A DNA stretch of 64,000 nt from Balaenoptera acutorostrata (lineage: Eukaryota > Chordata > Mammalia > Artiodactyla > Balaenopteridae): positions 49,838,391 through 49,902,390 of the forward strand of contig NC_080069.1 of NCBI RefSeq assembly GCF_949987535.1, given 5' to 3'. The notes below the pieces were generated by a model. That model searched no databases. It had not been told where the DNA came from and worked only from the letters and a program-made list of their open reading frames with translations. The position numbers and the translations under genes were made by a program. Each line of letters opens with the position of its first letter. Position 1 is the first letter of the stretch. This document shows, one piece after another, positions 44,296-57,200 of the stretch.

Positions 44296-47200
44296 ACTAT
44301 TACAGGAGACAAGGAAGGACACTACGAAATGATCAAGGGATCAATCCAAGAAGAAGTATAACAGTAGGGAATATTTATGCACCCTACATAGGAGCACCTC
44401 AATACATAAGGCAAATGCTAACAGCCATAAAAGGGGAAGTTGACAGTAGTGAAATAATAGTGGGGGACTTTAACATTCCACTTACACCAGTGGATAGATC
44501 ATCCAGACAGAAAATTAATAAGGAAACACAAACTTTAAATGACAAAATAGGCCAGATAGATTTAGATTTAATTGATATTTATAAGAGGACATTCCAACCC
44601 AAAGCGGAAGAATACACTTTCTCCTCAAGTGCACACAGAACATTCTCCAGGACAGATAATATCTTAGGTCACAAATCAAGCCTTGGTAAATTTAAGAAAA
44701 ATGAAATTGTATCAAGTATCTTTTCTGACCACAATGCTGTGAGACTAGATATCAATTACAGGAAAATAACTGTAAAAAATACAAACACATGGAGGCTAAA
44801 CAGTACACTACTAAATAACCAAGAGATCACTGAAGATATCAAAGAGGAAATAAATACCTAGAAACAAATGACAAGGAAAACATGACGACCCAAAACCTAT
44901 GGGATGCAGCAAAAACAGTTCTAAGAGGGAACTTTATAGCAATAAAATCTTACCTCAAGAAACAAGAAAAATCTCAAATAAACAATCTAGCCTTACACCT
45001 AAAGCAACTAGAGAAAGAAGAACAAAGAAAACCCAAAGTTAGTAGAAGGAAGGAAATCATAAAGATCCGAACAGAAATAAATGAAATAGAAATGAGGAAA
45101 ACAACAGCAAAGATCAATAAAACTAAAAATTGGTTCTTTGAGAAGATAAACAAAATTGATAAACCTTTAGCCAGATGCATCAAGAAAAAAAAGGAGAGGA
45201 CTCAAATCAATAAAATTAGAAATGAAAAGGGAGAAATTACAACTGACACTGCAGAAATACAAAGGATCATGAGAGACTACTACAAGCAAATATGTCAATA
45301 AAATGGAAGAAATGCACAAATTCTTAGAAAGGTACAGCCTTCCAAGGCTGAACCAGGATGAAGTAAAAAATATGAACAGACCAATCACAAGTAATGAAAT
45401 TGAAACTGTGATTAAAAATCTTCCAACAAAAAAAAGTCCAGGACCAGATGGCTTCACAGGTGAATTCTATCAAACATTTAGAGAAGAGCTAATACCCATG
45501 CCTCTCAAACTCTTCCAAAAAATTGCAGAGGGAGGAACACTCCCAAACTCATTCCACGAGGTGACCATCACCCTAATACCAAAACCAGACAAAGATATCA
45601 TAAAAAAAGGCTAATATCACTGATGAACATAGACACAAAAATCCTCAACAAAATACTAGCAAACTGAATCCAAAAACACATTAAAAGGATCATGCACCAT
45701 GATCAAGTGGGATTTATCCCAGGGATGCAAGGATTCTTCAGTATATGCAAATCAATCAATGTGATACACCATATTAACAAATTGAAGTATAAAAACCATA
45801 CAATCATCTCAATAGATGCAGAAAAAATTTTGACAAAATTCAACACATATTTATGATAAAAACTCTCCAGAAAGTGGGCATAGAGGGAACCTACCACAAC
45901 ATAATAAAGGCCATATATGACAAACCCACAGCAAACATTATTCTCAATGGTGAAAAACTGAAAGCATTTCCTCTAAGATCAGAAACAAGATAAGGGTGCC
46001 CATTCTTGCTGCTATTATTCAACATACTTTTGGGAGTCCTAGCCTTGGCAATCAGAGAAGAATAAGAAATAAAAGGAATACAAATTGAAAAGAAGAAGTA
46101 AAATTTTCACTGTAGATGACATGATACTATACATAGAAAATCCTAAAGATGCCACTAGGAAACTACTAGAGCTAATCAATGAATTTAGTAAAGTCACAGG
46201 ATACAAAATTAATATACAGAAATCTCTTGCATTCCTATACATTAACAACAAAAGATCAGAAAGAGAAATTAAGGAAACAGTTCCATTCACCATTGCAACA
46301 AGAAGAATAAAATACCTAGGGGTAAACCTACCTAAGGAGGCAAAAGACCTGTACTCAGAAAACTAGAAGATACTAATGGAAGAAATCCAAGAAGACACAA
46401 ACAGATGGAGAGATATACCATGTTCTTGGATTGGAAGAATCAACATTGTGAAAATGACTATACTACCCAAAGCAATCTACAGATTCAATGCAATCCCTAT
46501 CAAATTACTAATGGCATTTTCCACAGAACTAGAACGAAAAATTTTACAATTTGTATGGAAACAAAAAAGACCCTGAATAGGCAAAGCAATCTTGAGAAAG
46601 AAAAACGGAGCTGGAGGAATCAGGCTCCCTGACTTCAGACTATACTACAGAGCTACAGTAATCAAGACAGTATGGTACTGGCACAAAAACAGAAATATAG
46701 ATCAATGGAACAGGATAGAAAGCCCAGCGATAAACTCACACACCTATGGTCACCTAACCTATGACAAAGGAGGCAAGGATATACAATGGAGAAAAGGCAG
46801 CCTCTTCAATAAGTGGTGCTGGGAAAACTGGACAGCTACATGTAAAAGAATGATATTAGACCACTCCCTAACACCATACACAAAAATAAACTCAAAATGG
46901 ATTAAAGACTTAAATGTAAGGCCAGACACTATAAAACTCCTAGAGGAAAACATAGGCAGAACACTCTTTGACATTAATCACAGCAAGATCTCTTTTGACC
47001 CACCTCCTAGAGTAATGAAAATACAAACAAAAATAAACAAATGGGACATAATTAAACTTAAAAGCTTTTGAATAGCAAAGGAAACCATAAACAAGATGAA
47101 AAGACAGCCCTCAGAATGGGAGAAAATAGTTGCAAACGAAGCAACTGACAAGGGATTAATCTCCAAAATATAGAAACAGCTCATGCAGCTCAATATCAAA

Positions 47201-48156
47201 AAAAAAAACAACCCAATAAAAAAAATGGGCAGAAGATCTAAATAGACATTTCTCCAACGAAGACATACAGATGGCCAAGAGGCACATGAAAAGGCGCTCA
47301 ACATCATTAATAATTAGAGAAATGCAAATCAAAAATACAATGAGGTACCACTTACTGGTCATTATGGCCATTATCAAAAAATCTACAAACAATAAATGCT
47401 GGAGAGGGTGTGGAGAAAAGGAACCCTCTTGCACTGTTGGTGGGGATGTAAATTGATACAGCCACTATGGAGAACAGTATGGAGGTTCCTTCGAAAACTA
47501 AAAATAGAACTACCATATGACCCAGCAATCCCACTACTGGGCATATACCCAGAGAAAACCAAAATTCAAAAAGACACATGCACCCCAATATTCATTGCAG
47601 CACTATTGACAATAGCCAGGACATGGAAGCAACCTAAATGTACATCAAGAGATGAATGGATAAAGAAGATGTGGTACATATATATAATGGAATATTACTT
47701 AGCCATAAAAGGGAATGAAATTGGGTCATTTGTAGAGATGTGGCTGGGCCTAGAGACTGTCGTACAGAGTGAAGTAAGTCAGAAAGAGAAAAACAAATAT
47801 TGTATATTAACACACATATGTGGAATCTAAAATAAAGGTATAGATGATCTTATTTGCAAAGCAGAAATAGAGACACAGATATAGAGAACAAACGTATGGA
47901 TACGAAAGGGAAAGGGAGGGGGATGAATTGGGAGATGGGGATTGACATATATACACTACTGATACTATGTGTAAAATAGATAACTAATGAGAACCTACTG
48001 TAAAGCACAGGGAACTCTACTCAGTTCTCCGTGGTGACCTAAATGGGAAGGAAGTCCAAAAAAGAGGGGATGTATGTATATGTATAGCTCATTCACTTTG
48101 CTGTACAGTAGAAACTAACAAAACATTGTAAAGCAACCATATTGTAATAAAAAATT

Positions 48157-48160
<4 letters not shown>
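44295..48160 (+). mobile_element. 5'-truncated 3.9-kb L1 retrotransposon
   Basis: The copy starts inside the ORF2 endonuclease region and runs through reverse transcriptase, C-terminus and 3' UTR to 'GTAAAGCAACCATATTGTAA' and an A-rich end. TA repeats sit on both sides (44282-44294 and 48161-48208), so it probably landed in a pre-existing TA tract. ORF1 and the 5' promoter are missing, so it cannot move by itself. Confidence 0.95.
44310..47830 (+). pseudogene. L1 ORF2 pseudogene (endonuclease, reverse transcriptase)
   Basis: In an intact L1 this protein nicks target DNA and reverse-transcribes the RNA. Pieces in order: endonuclease C-terminal half with the GDFN (about 44465) and SDHN (about 44728) motifs, while the N-terminal catalytic residues are lost by truncation. 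Then the linker and reverse transcriptase, with [14 protein letters not shown] near 45435 and the catalytic pair kept as TVDD instead of FADD near 46111. Then the C-terminal CWRGCGEK segment near 47398. It is broken by frameshifts or stops at 44859-44861, 45299-45301 and 45612-45614, and by in-frame stops at 46364-46366, 46574-46576 and 47069-47071. It is dead. Confidence 0.95.

Positions 48161-48208
<48 letters not shown>
48161..48208 (+). repeat. (TA)24 microsatellite
   Basis: An uninterrupted TA run directly after the L1 tail, followed by a short CATACATACACACC sequence. Confidence 0.97.
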
Positions 48209-48212
<4 letters not shown>

Positions 48213-48224
48213 CATACACACCTT

Positions 48225-48610
48225 TAGATGGGAGAATTAAGATCACATTTGTATGAAAAGGGAAAAGACCCAGTAGAGAGGGGAGTTTGGTAATAGAGAA
48301 GAGGGCGGGTGAATCCTGCATCCATATCCTTGAGAAGGCAAACGGTCTAGTGCTCCGGTGGAGGGATTAGCTTTAGACAGGTGAATGGAGAGTATGTTCA
48401 CAGGTGGAAAACCAGGCTACATCCATGCAGATGTCGGTAGGTATATAGATGCAGTGGTAGAAATCCACAGAGGTTTTCTTCTGATCGCTTCAATATTTTT
48501 AAACGAGGAAGAAGCAAGGTCATCAGAATGGACAGGAAAGGAGTTGCTGGAGAGGTTTCAAAAGAGGTGAGCTGTGAAAAGTCATCTATGACAGTAGAGA
48601 GTAAATGTAC
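48225..48610 (+). repeat. Ancient interspersed repeat fragment
   Basis: The chain 'GCAGTGGTAGAAATCCACAG', 'GAGGAAGAAGCAAGGTCATC' and 'AGAGGTTTCAAAAGAGGTGA' looks like the more 3' part of the old family seen at 35765-36420. The family name is uncertain. Confidence 0.45.
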
Positions 48611-48835
48611 TAGAGAAATGTAGCATGATTGCCAGAAATATTAAGGTGCATTTCAGGTGGGTGGTTATGAATTTGAAGTGAGACCAGTCAGTGTGCCAAG
48701 TTTGGACAGTCTTTCTGCTGACTTCCAGAAACCCAGCTGTTGGTTTCTTCCTGCATAGCATCTGCTCTGTTCTGCCTAATCTTGGGTTGTTTGTTGCCTT
48801 TGTACTCTCTGGAATGGTTCCTCCTTTTGTCTATT

Positions 48836-50640
48836 TTATCCAGCTTTATTGAGATACGATTGACATAACATTGTGTAAGCTTAAGGTGAGAAACATGTTG
48901 ATTTGACACCTTTATATGTTGCAATATGATTACCACCATAGCATTAGCTAGTATCTTCATCATGTCACGTGATCCTATTTCTTTTTTCTGGTGAGAACGT
49001 TTAAGGTGTACTCTCTTAACAACTTCCAAGTATGTAATATAGTATTTTTAATGCTATTCACAGTGCCGTGTATTAAATCCTCAGAACTTATTCATCTTTA
49101 ACTTCAAGTTTGTACCCTTTGACCAACATCTTCCCATTTCTTCCCCTTCACCCTCCCATTCCTGCTATCCACTGTTCTACTCTGTTTCTACAAGTTCAGC
49201 TCTGTTTAGATTCCACATATAAGTATTTATTTTTCACTGTCTGACTTATCTCACTTAGCATAATGCCCTCAAGGCCCATTTATGTTGTCACAAATGGCAA
49301 GAGTTCCTTCTTTCTAAAGGATAAATAATACTCCATTGTATATATACACCCCATCTTCCTTATTTGTTTATCCATTGACAGGAACTTAGGTGGTTTCCAT
49401 ATCTGGGCTATTGTGAATAGTGCTGCAATAAACATGGAAGTGCAGATATCTTTTTGATATCCTGTTTTCATCTTCTTTTAATATATACTCAGAAGTGGAA
49501 TTGCTGGATCGTATGGTAGTTATATTTTTAATTTTTTGGGAGGCATCCCTACTGTCCTCCATGGTGTCAGCACCAGTTTACATTCCCATTGCCACCAGCA
49601 GTGCACAAGTGTTCCCTTTTCTCCACATCCTCGTCAACACTTGTTATCACTTGCCTTTTTGATGATAACCATTCTAATAAGTGTGAGGTCTTATCTCGTG
49701 GTTTTGATTTGCATTTCTCTGATGATTAGAGAACATGTTTTTGTGTACTTGTGGGCCATTTGGGTGTCTTCTTTGGAAAAATGTCTATTCAGTTCTTCCT
49801 GTGTTTCAATTGAATTGTTTATTTTTGTGTTATTAAGTTGTGTGAGATCTTTATATAGTTTGGATATTAACCTTTATCAGACATGTGGTTTGCAAATATT
49901 TTCTCCCATTCTGTAGGTTGCCTTTTCCTTTTGTTGATTGTGTTTTGCTGTGCAGAAGGTTTTAGTTTGATGTAGTCCCATTTATTGATTTTTGCTTTTG
50001 TTGCTTGTACTTTTAGTATCATATCCAAAAAATTGTTGCCAAGACCAATGTCAAGATGTGGAATCTAGAAAAATGGTACAGATAAACCTATTTGTAGGGC
50101 AGGAATAGAGATGAAGATGTAGAGAACAGACATGTGGACACAGTGGGGAAGGGGAGGGTGGGACGAATTGGGAGATTAGGTTTGACATAAATACCCTACT
50201 ATGTGTAAAATAGATAACTAGTGGGAACCTGCTGTATAGCACAGGGAGCTCAGCTCGGTGCTCTGTGATGATCTAGATGGGTGGGAGGGAGGTCAAAGAG
50301 GGAATTGATATAGGTATACATATAGCTGATTCACTTCATTGTACAGCAGAAACTAACACAACATAGTAAAGCTATTATACTCCAATAATAATAATAATTT
50401 AAAAAGACCAATGTCAAGGAGCTTTTTCTCTATGTTTTCTTCGAGGAGTTTTACAATTTCAGACTTATTTTTAAGTCTTTAATCCATTTTAAGTTAATTT
50501 TTGTGGGTGGTGTAAGATACAGGTCCAATTTCATTTTTCTGCATGTGGCTACCCAGGTTTCCCAACACCATTTATTGAAGAGACTATCCTTTCCCTATTG
50601 CATATTCTTGGCTCCCTTATCAAATATTAGTTGACTGGTC
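48836..50640 (-). mobile_element. Old L1 (placental-wide type) carrying a younger L1
   Basis: Minus-strand L1 beginning with its 3' end ('CCAGCTTTATTGAGATACGA') and reading back through ORF2 ('GGCTATTGTGAATAGTGCTG', 'TCTCCACATCCTCGTCAACA') to 'CAAATATTAGTTGACTGG'. It is interrupted at 50056-50403 by another L1. It is far more diverged than the other L1 copies here and has no intact frame. Confidence 0.9.
50056..50403 (+). mobile_element. Nested L1 3' end with 15-bp target-site duplication
   Basis: The 3' UTR of a cetartiodactyl-type L1 from 'ATGTGGAATCTAGAAAAATG' to 'AGCTATTATACTCCAATAAT' and a short AATAATAATAAT tail. The duplication AAGACCAATGTCAAG at 50041-50055 and 50404-50418 is perfect and lies inside the older minus-strand L1. 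Confidence 0.95.
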
Positions 50641-50644
50641 ACTC

Positions 50645-52850
50645 CTTTTGAATAATGCCTCCTCTTCTTGGAGCTGGCTCTGCAGCTGGTTCAGATCCCC
50701 TACCATGTCTGTAGCCTTAGTAAGTGGGCATTGACCTGGCTTCTGGCTTACTGAGTTTCTGAGGACTCACTGTACTTCCCTCTAGAGCCAGTCAGAGCTG
50801 ACTTGTAGAAGATGGTGAGGTACTGTGCCATGCAAATGAAGGAGTGATAAAGGAATGGTTAGTGAGTTAGAAGCTTGTGCAAGAGAAGCTGCCTAGGAAA
50901 CTCTTTTCCTGATTGAAATAAGATGGAATGGGACAACACCATGCTTTTTCACCCCCTATTCCTTAGATGTGCAAATGACAGGACGCACATGGGATAGTAA
51001 AGTCATACATCCAAGATTAGAAAAATGTTTCAGTTAGATTAGGGCAAGTGGCTTTTGATCATCTAAAAGTCATCTAAAGTGGGAAATGGTCAACTAGGTC
51101 ATCTAAAGCAGTAAACTTTCAGACCAAGCTGAAGCAAGACTTCAGGAAAGCTCAGGCTCCATGATAGCATTTTTCTGAGATAGTGGAGACTGAATTAATG
51201 AAAATTTTACCTTACTCATTTTAACCTCAATTCAAAGGGATTAGGAAACTAAGAGCCAGCAGGTGATCAAGTGGGAGTATTCAGAGAGAATAAAATGAAC
51301 TTTGTGCTCTTCTTGTTGAATAGGTTCTGTATCATATCTTTAGATTTTGGCATTGAGAAGTAGGAGTAAAGAGGCCCCATCATTAGTTTGGCAGATTTAT
51401 CAAGCTGAGCTATGTCAGTTGTATTATGCTGTTTCCAAGAAGACAGTAGAGCTTGTGAAATTTAACAGTGTCTGTCACCACATGACATATTGGCTAAAAC
51501 AAAAGCAGATTGAGGAAATGACTCACAATAGTTAATTGTTTCAATAGTCAGTCTTTCCCATCTGCACAGCGTGTTGAATTTGATGACATCTGATGGGAAC
51601 TTTGTGGAAAATGAATGCACCAGATTGTTTTCAAGAAGTAAGCTCTCTCTTTGCTTTTTTAGTAGCTACATGTCGGTATCGGAAATCTCCATTTTATCCT
51701 TTATAGTTTAGGTAAGGCTACAGACTATCTTGACTGTGGGAATAGGAAAAGAAAAGCCTGGGCATTGGTAAAAAAGAAAAAAAGTATTCAGTGAATAATA
51801 ACTCAAAATCTGTTTCTTCACCTTGAGAATGGATTAGGTATTTTTGCTTTGATAAACTCGAAAGCAAAGGGAAAAATTGTTCAGTATTTCACAAAGAACC
51901 AAATTCAGGGTGATATATGCAGAAAGCATTCATCTTCTTTTATCACATGAATACACTGCACATCCAGCTTCAGAATCTATGATGCTGCTCAATAAAATTT
52001 ATCATTTTTGATGGGAAGCCATTAATTTGCAACAGTTGCATTGAATGTATAGCTCTGTGGTTTATCTATCTTTGATAGATATAGGCCTTCTCATTGCCCT
52101 GAATTCCTTTGTAGACCCCACTTAGAAATGCAACTCATGATGACTAACCTACTGACTTATCTAACTGAAGGAGTAACTTCGTATTCTGGAGATGTGGATG
52201 TCAAGTAAGGACAGGAAGTTTTCTTTTTGGAGATCTGCCGATCAGGATAAATCTTAACTCCATGAAAGTTCATTCTTCTGGAAAATATTTGTAGCATTTG
52301 TTTTCTTGTTAGACATCTACAAATGAGTCTACATTTCAACTGCACTGGAAACCAATGTTTATAGAGAAGAAAGGATTAGGGCTGTCCATCCCCTACAGAC
52401 AGAGTTCATTGGTGCTGCTCAAGACATCAATGCCACATTTTTATAGTTGTACAGAACTGTGATATTTTGTGAATGGATTGGATGCAAGGAATGAAGATGT
52501 CCTGTTTAATAAAGAACAAAATAAATCTAAGAGGAGACTTTAAGACTTTAAAGAGTTGTGGTGGGGAAGAAACACACGTGTTCTCTATAACTCAATAGGG
52601 CAAAACCTAAACTGGTAGCCCGAATCATAAGCAGGCAATAGCTCACAGTCACAGAGAACATTCTAAGGAAAGAACTGCTCTGGGAAGCAATAATCTCCTC
52701 ATCCTTTCAACTGGGAATTCTACTGGGTGTTGACATCTGGGAAAATGTGTCTGTAGTCTGAGGCAGCCTTTCATAGCCTAAGAATATGTAGTCAAACTCA
52801 AGGAAGATTACCATAGAATTAGAAGTGTATTAAAATTTCTTTTCCTTTCT
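50645..52850. other. Unique AT-rich DNA, no recognised feature
   Basis: No recognised repeat or exon over 2.2 kb. Open frames stay near 62 codons. The part 51850-52100 is AT-rich with TTTATC/GATAGA words, and no function is claimed. Confidence 0.45.
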
Positions 52851-52852
52851 CT

Positions 52853-52882
52853 TTCCCTCCCTCCCTCCCTCCCTCCCTCCTT
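52853..52882 (+). repeat. (TCCC)n microsatellite
   Basis: About six TCCC units next to a T-rich tract and an L1 end. Confidence 0.92.
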
Positions 52883-53075
52883 TTTATTTTTTTTTATTTT
52901 TTTTATTTTGAGAAACAAACTTTATTTTTTAGAGTATTTTCAGGTTCATGGCGTAAGTGAGCAGAAAGTACAGAAAGTTCCCATATGTCTTCTACCCACA
53001 CACATGCAACAACCTCTCCGACTATCCACATCCAGCACCAGGGTGGCATCTTTGTTATAATAGATGAACCTCCCT
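52883..53075 (-). repeat. Old L1 3' end fragment
   Basis: 'TTCAGGTTCATGGCGTAAGT', 'GCAGAAAGTACAGAAAGTTC', 'ACACACATGCAACAACCTCT' and 'CACCAGGGTGGCATCTTTGT' match an old mammalian L1M-type 3' UTR in reverse. The left T-rich tract would be the copied poly(A) tail. Confidence 0.75.
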
Positions 53076-53084
53076 CCTTTTTCT

Positions 53085-54214
53085 TTCTTTCAGTTTGAAC
53101 TCTAAAAGAAGGTAGGTGGCGGGCAGGATGGGGTGAGAATAATATCTAGCATCCCTTTTGAGTGCCCTGCCTCGCTGGGTCAGCTTTGTATTCCCTGAAC
53201 TGAAAACTCAAAGATCTAAAGTAGAGTGATACATAGCGCTTATCAAAAAGAACCTGCACACTCCCTGCTTTCTTTGGAGAGATCTCTGAACATGTTGGTC
53301 CCACCCCAACCTATGAAGGCCAGTGTTCAGGGGGCAAACTTGCAAGCTCAGCAGTATCCCATCTTTGGAAACACCAGTGACTTAGTTGTCATCCCTCAGT
53401 GTAATATGAAGAGCAAATTTCTTGTTCTCTTCTGCTACGAAAGAGGCCTTTTAGTTTTTGTGGCCTCCATCTAAAACTGTCACAAAGTAGAAACCATGAA
53501 TCGGAAAGAACATTTGTGAAATAATTTTGCTCATGTAGATAGATGAGAGGTGAACTTTTTTTCTTGCTGTATCTATGAATTCTAGTTCATATTTCTTCAT
53601 GTGGAAGTGGCTTTTTTTCCCCCTGGATTTATGTTAAGCTGAGCAAGCAGTTCTGGTGAAATTAAGCCCACATATAAACAATAGATTTGGACAGCTCAAT
53701 TTTGGTCCTGAACTCCATTAGAATTTTTTACCTTCCTCTCCTTTATTGCAATTTCTGATTCTTTGCTTCTTATAACCCACTTTTATGTTGAATATCACAT
53801 TGTGCAAGGGCATGCCAAATTGGTGTTGGTATATACTGATTGCCTTGCTTGGGAAAAGTGCTGAATTCAAGTTTGAAATGTTTGCACTTGACCAAACTTT
53901 TGGAAAAGAAAAAGAATAGGCTATTTAAAACCCGGAAACCATGATTGTGTTTCTTTGCTGTTTCTTGTAGTTTTTCGAGCAAGGGGTGAATAAGATTGTG
54001 AGTTTTAACCAACAGAATAGATTTATAATCTGCATGAAATAGATGAATGAGATGAAGTTAGGGGAGACTAATAACAGTTCATCTCAAGGAATTTCCAAAG
54101 AGTTATAGGAAGCATGAGTGACTTAACTCCTGGAGTCTATAGTCAGAAGAAATAATGATATTTGATTAAAAATTTAATGAGGGCAAAAGAAGGGTTAAGA
54201 GGGCACATTTAGGG
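53085..54214. other. Unique DNA, no recognised feature
   Basis: No transposon recognised. Frames of 80-82 codons (53226-53474 plus, 53770-54012 minus) have no known homology. Confidence 0.4.
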
Positions 54215-54345
54215 GATGCCAGGAAGTGTACTGATGCCTTTATAGGTGCAATCTCATTGAATCCTTGAATAAGCACTCTGAAGTACTTATTGGGACCCCC
54301 ATTGTACAGATGAGAACACTGAGGTACAGAAAGGCTATTCCATTT
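54215..54345 (-). repeat. MIR relic
   Basis: Reverse-strand MIR pieces: 'GGTGCAATCTCATTGAATCC', 'ATTGTACAGATGAGAACACT' and GAGGTACAGAAAGG. The B-box half is lost. Confidence 0.75.
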
Positions 54346-55769
54346 ATGTATGCTGTAGAACTGTTATCTGTATCCAGATCTTTCAGGTTCTCAAACCATT
54401 TGTACCACTTCATCATCTGTGAAGAAAAGAAAGGATCTTGTCTGGGGTCTATGTATATTGTCTTCACAAGGAACTTTCAAGGAATTCTGAGCAAAAGACT
54501 ATATTACTGACAAATGAAGACAAAACCTGGTAAGTGGGTGCTGAGGAAGGAGGCAGATACCTCTGCAGAGTCAGAAAAGATCTTGAACCTAGGGAGAAGT
54601 TGTCTTTGGGCAAAGAATAAAGAAGCTTAGAGATTCTGATAAAATATGCAGGGCCCAAAGATGGTATAAAAGTTTGAGGTAATATGTAACATGGTTATTT
54701 TCCTCAGGTACAAAAAATAATATCAGTCATGGGATTTTAAGTCATCTGGCTAGGAGGAAAACTTGACAAGGATGTTTAGGAGATGGGAGCTGCAATTATA
54801 AAGATGCAAAAGTGAACTGGGCATGGAAGGGCCCGGTATCAGGGATTTGGGGGAAGATATGCATAGTTTTGGAAAAGGTTAGCATATATTTGTAATTTCT
54901 CAAGAGCTGTTAATTACATAATGCTTTTAATTGTGTAACTCAGTATTTATTTCATCTATACGAAACTTCTATTTTAGAGTGTAAGCGAAACACAGGGGAA
55001 AAGATGTATTTTCCTAAGTGAAAATCAGAATAAATCAGAATATAATATATCAGAATAAAATCAGAATATAATTAATTTCTTTCAAGCAAGAACCTTTGAA
55101 AACATACTCCAAATAGTCATTTTTTCCATTGCCAACACATTTATTCTTTCTTCGTTGTAGATGTAGAAATCATAAACTTAATTGTCTCAATATGACATGA
55201 TTTCCTCCCCATATCCCGAATGAATTTCGCTATTTTAAAAGAAAGGCTGTGACAAAGCAGGCCTACTATGGAGGACTGTTGGTGAAAGCCCAGAACATTT
55301 ACAGGAGCATAGACTGTGCTTATTCTGTGTTCAGGGAAAGGGCTGGCCCCTGAGGAACAAAGAATCACATTTAAAATAATGTCTTTAATATATTATAAAC
55401 AGGGAGACTTTCCTTAGTGTATCTCTTATTGTTCCATTTCTTTTTCTTGCTCAATAAATACAAGGCAAAAAAAAGCATGACTTTTATGTTTTAATTTCCC
55501 AGCAGCACTCTGTATTGGAGACAGTAATTAATGAAAATTATAGGCTAAGCATTTTAAAGTTTGCATTAAGTGCCCTATCCGTGTTTTATAAAAGAATCTC
55601 ACTCTACCTAAAGATGTGTGAGTCTGCACGTTGCGGGGGTCGAGGGGTGCATACGTGCTAGCTATCTCTCTTGAAGTTGTTCTCAACCAATTCTATAGCG
55701 TGAGGTCTAAAATACGGGGCCCTGTATCAAAGAGATTATATTTCCCTAGTCCTGTATCACAACTTTAAA
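54346..55769. other. Unique AT-rich DNA with a short 25-bp tandem repeat
   Basis: A near-perfect two-copy repeat based on TCAGAATAAATCAGAATA lies at 55025-55074. Nothing else is recognised. A 75-codon minus frame at 55141-55368 has no homology. Confidence 0.45.
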
Positions 55770-55785
55770 TGTAATATTCACTTTC

Positions 55786-56005
55786 TTTTTATTTTATTTT
55801 ATTTTTTTATTGAAGTATGGTTGATTTACAATGTTGTGTTAGTGTCAGGTGTACAGCAAAGTGATTCAGTTATACATATATGTGTATCTATTCTGCTTTA
55901 GATTCTTTTCCCTTTTGGGTTATTACAAAATATTGAGTATAGTTCTCTGTGCTACACGGTAGGTCCTTGTTGGCTATCTATTTTATATATAGTAGTGAGT
56001 ATACG
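55786..56005 (-). mobile_element. L1 3' end with 16-bp target-site duplication
   Basis: Reverse-strand L1 tail: 'TTTTATTGAAGTATGGTTGA' and TTTACAATGTTGTGTTAG, then 'CAGCAAAGTGATTCAGTTAT' and 'TAGTTCTCTGTGCTACACGG'. The duplication TGTAATATTCACTTTC is perfect at 55770-55785 and 56006-56021. The sequence differs from the other L1 tails here, with the AAGTATGGTTGA form. Confidence 0.95.
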
Positions 56006-56021
56006 TGTAATATTCACTTTC

Positions 56022-57200
56022 CGAGATGCACTAGCTACCAGCTCCAACTACATTTCAAGAAACAAATAATCTAGACAATTTGTTCTACCAACAAAATTAA
56101 ATACTGTCAAGCTATTTTTAAAAAAGTCTTAAAAACATGGTTAAAAAGACACGGTAAGCAATATTTTATAACCTGGCTCATGTGACTATGTTATATAATA
56201 AAATTGGGTTTTCATCCAATTTTTCAATTTTATAATTGAGCCTAGCAACAATAAACATTGAAGTGGGCTAGTTGACCTAGGAAAATGAAATTCTTATCCT
56301 CATTTAGAAGTGAATACATTTTTTAAGGACGAGAGAATATTCTGCCTAGAAAAGTTAAATGGGAAACACAGAATAAATTAATAGTGATTTCCCAAACTTT
56401 TCCCAGACTAATTCAATTCTTGGAGTCTTAGGTTGAAACAATTTAGAGACCTCATGATGACTGTCCCATAAAATAAAATAGAATGTCATTTGGTGAAAGC
56501 TATCAAAAATGAATGAAAGGATTGGTGGTGCAAGAAAAATGAGAGTAGAGGCAGGTGGGGGAAAAGTGGGTCATAAAGCATATAACTATAATTACACAGC
56601 TGTACTTTCTAGTAAACATTCAAATAATTAATTTAAAAATATACTGATCCATGTGATGCAGCAAAAAAAGTATAGGCACCTGCTGGCAATGGGGGTGATT
56701 CAGCAAGATGAGTAAGATGTAATATCTCTTCTCAGGGCAGTTGTGGTCTAGGGTATGTCTTTGTGTGTATGTGAGTGCATGGAGAGGGGGGAGATTAATA
56801 CACATTTACAAATAGCAGTCAGGTAATTGCTAATAGAGGTCATATCAGCTCTCTCAGTAAGCGGCATGCCAGAGTCAGACTTGAGAAAAAGAGCCAAGGA
56901 CTGGGAGAAGAGTCACAACGTCAGGTGACAAGCTCAGGAGTGTCAAGCTCTCTAGGTTACTGGCAGTTCTGGTGAATGAAAGACATCCTACCCAGAGGAC
57001 TTCAGTGAATTGAATGTCTCCATGCTTGCCGGTGTCCTCTGTTCCATCATCCGAGGATGGTGTTCATTGGAATGAGTTTGAAATGATGACATTCAACAAG
57101 CACATACATCATTATTGAGAGATGGTGTGGAAGTGGTTAAATGCCTATGGGTGAGAAAAATGTTTTAAAACTCAATAGCAAATCAAACTTGTGGGATTCT
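56022..57200. other. Unique AT-rich DNA, no recognised feature
   Basis: No recognised repeat or exon. Open frames do not exceed about 61 codons. Confidence 0.45.

Noticed and set aside
43998..44312. Arg/Glu-rich and Ser/Leu/Pro-rich frames
   Set aside because: These are translations of the (TC)n/(TCCC)n simple repeat.
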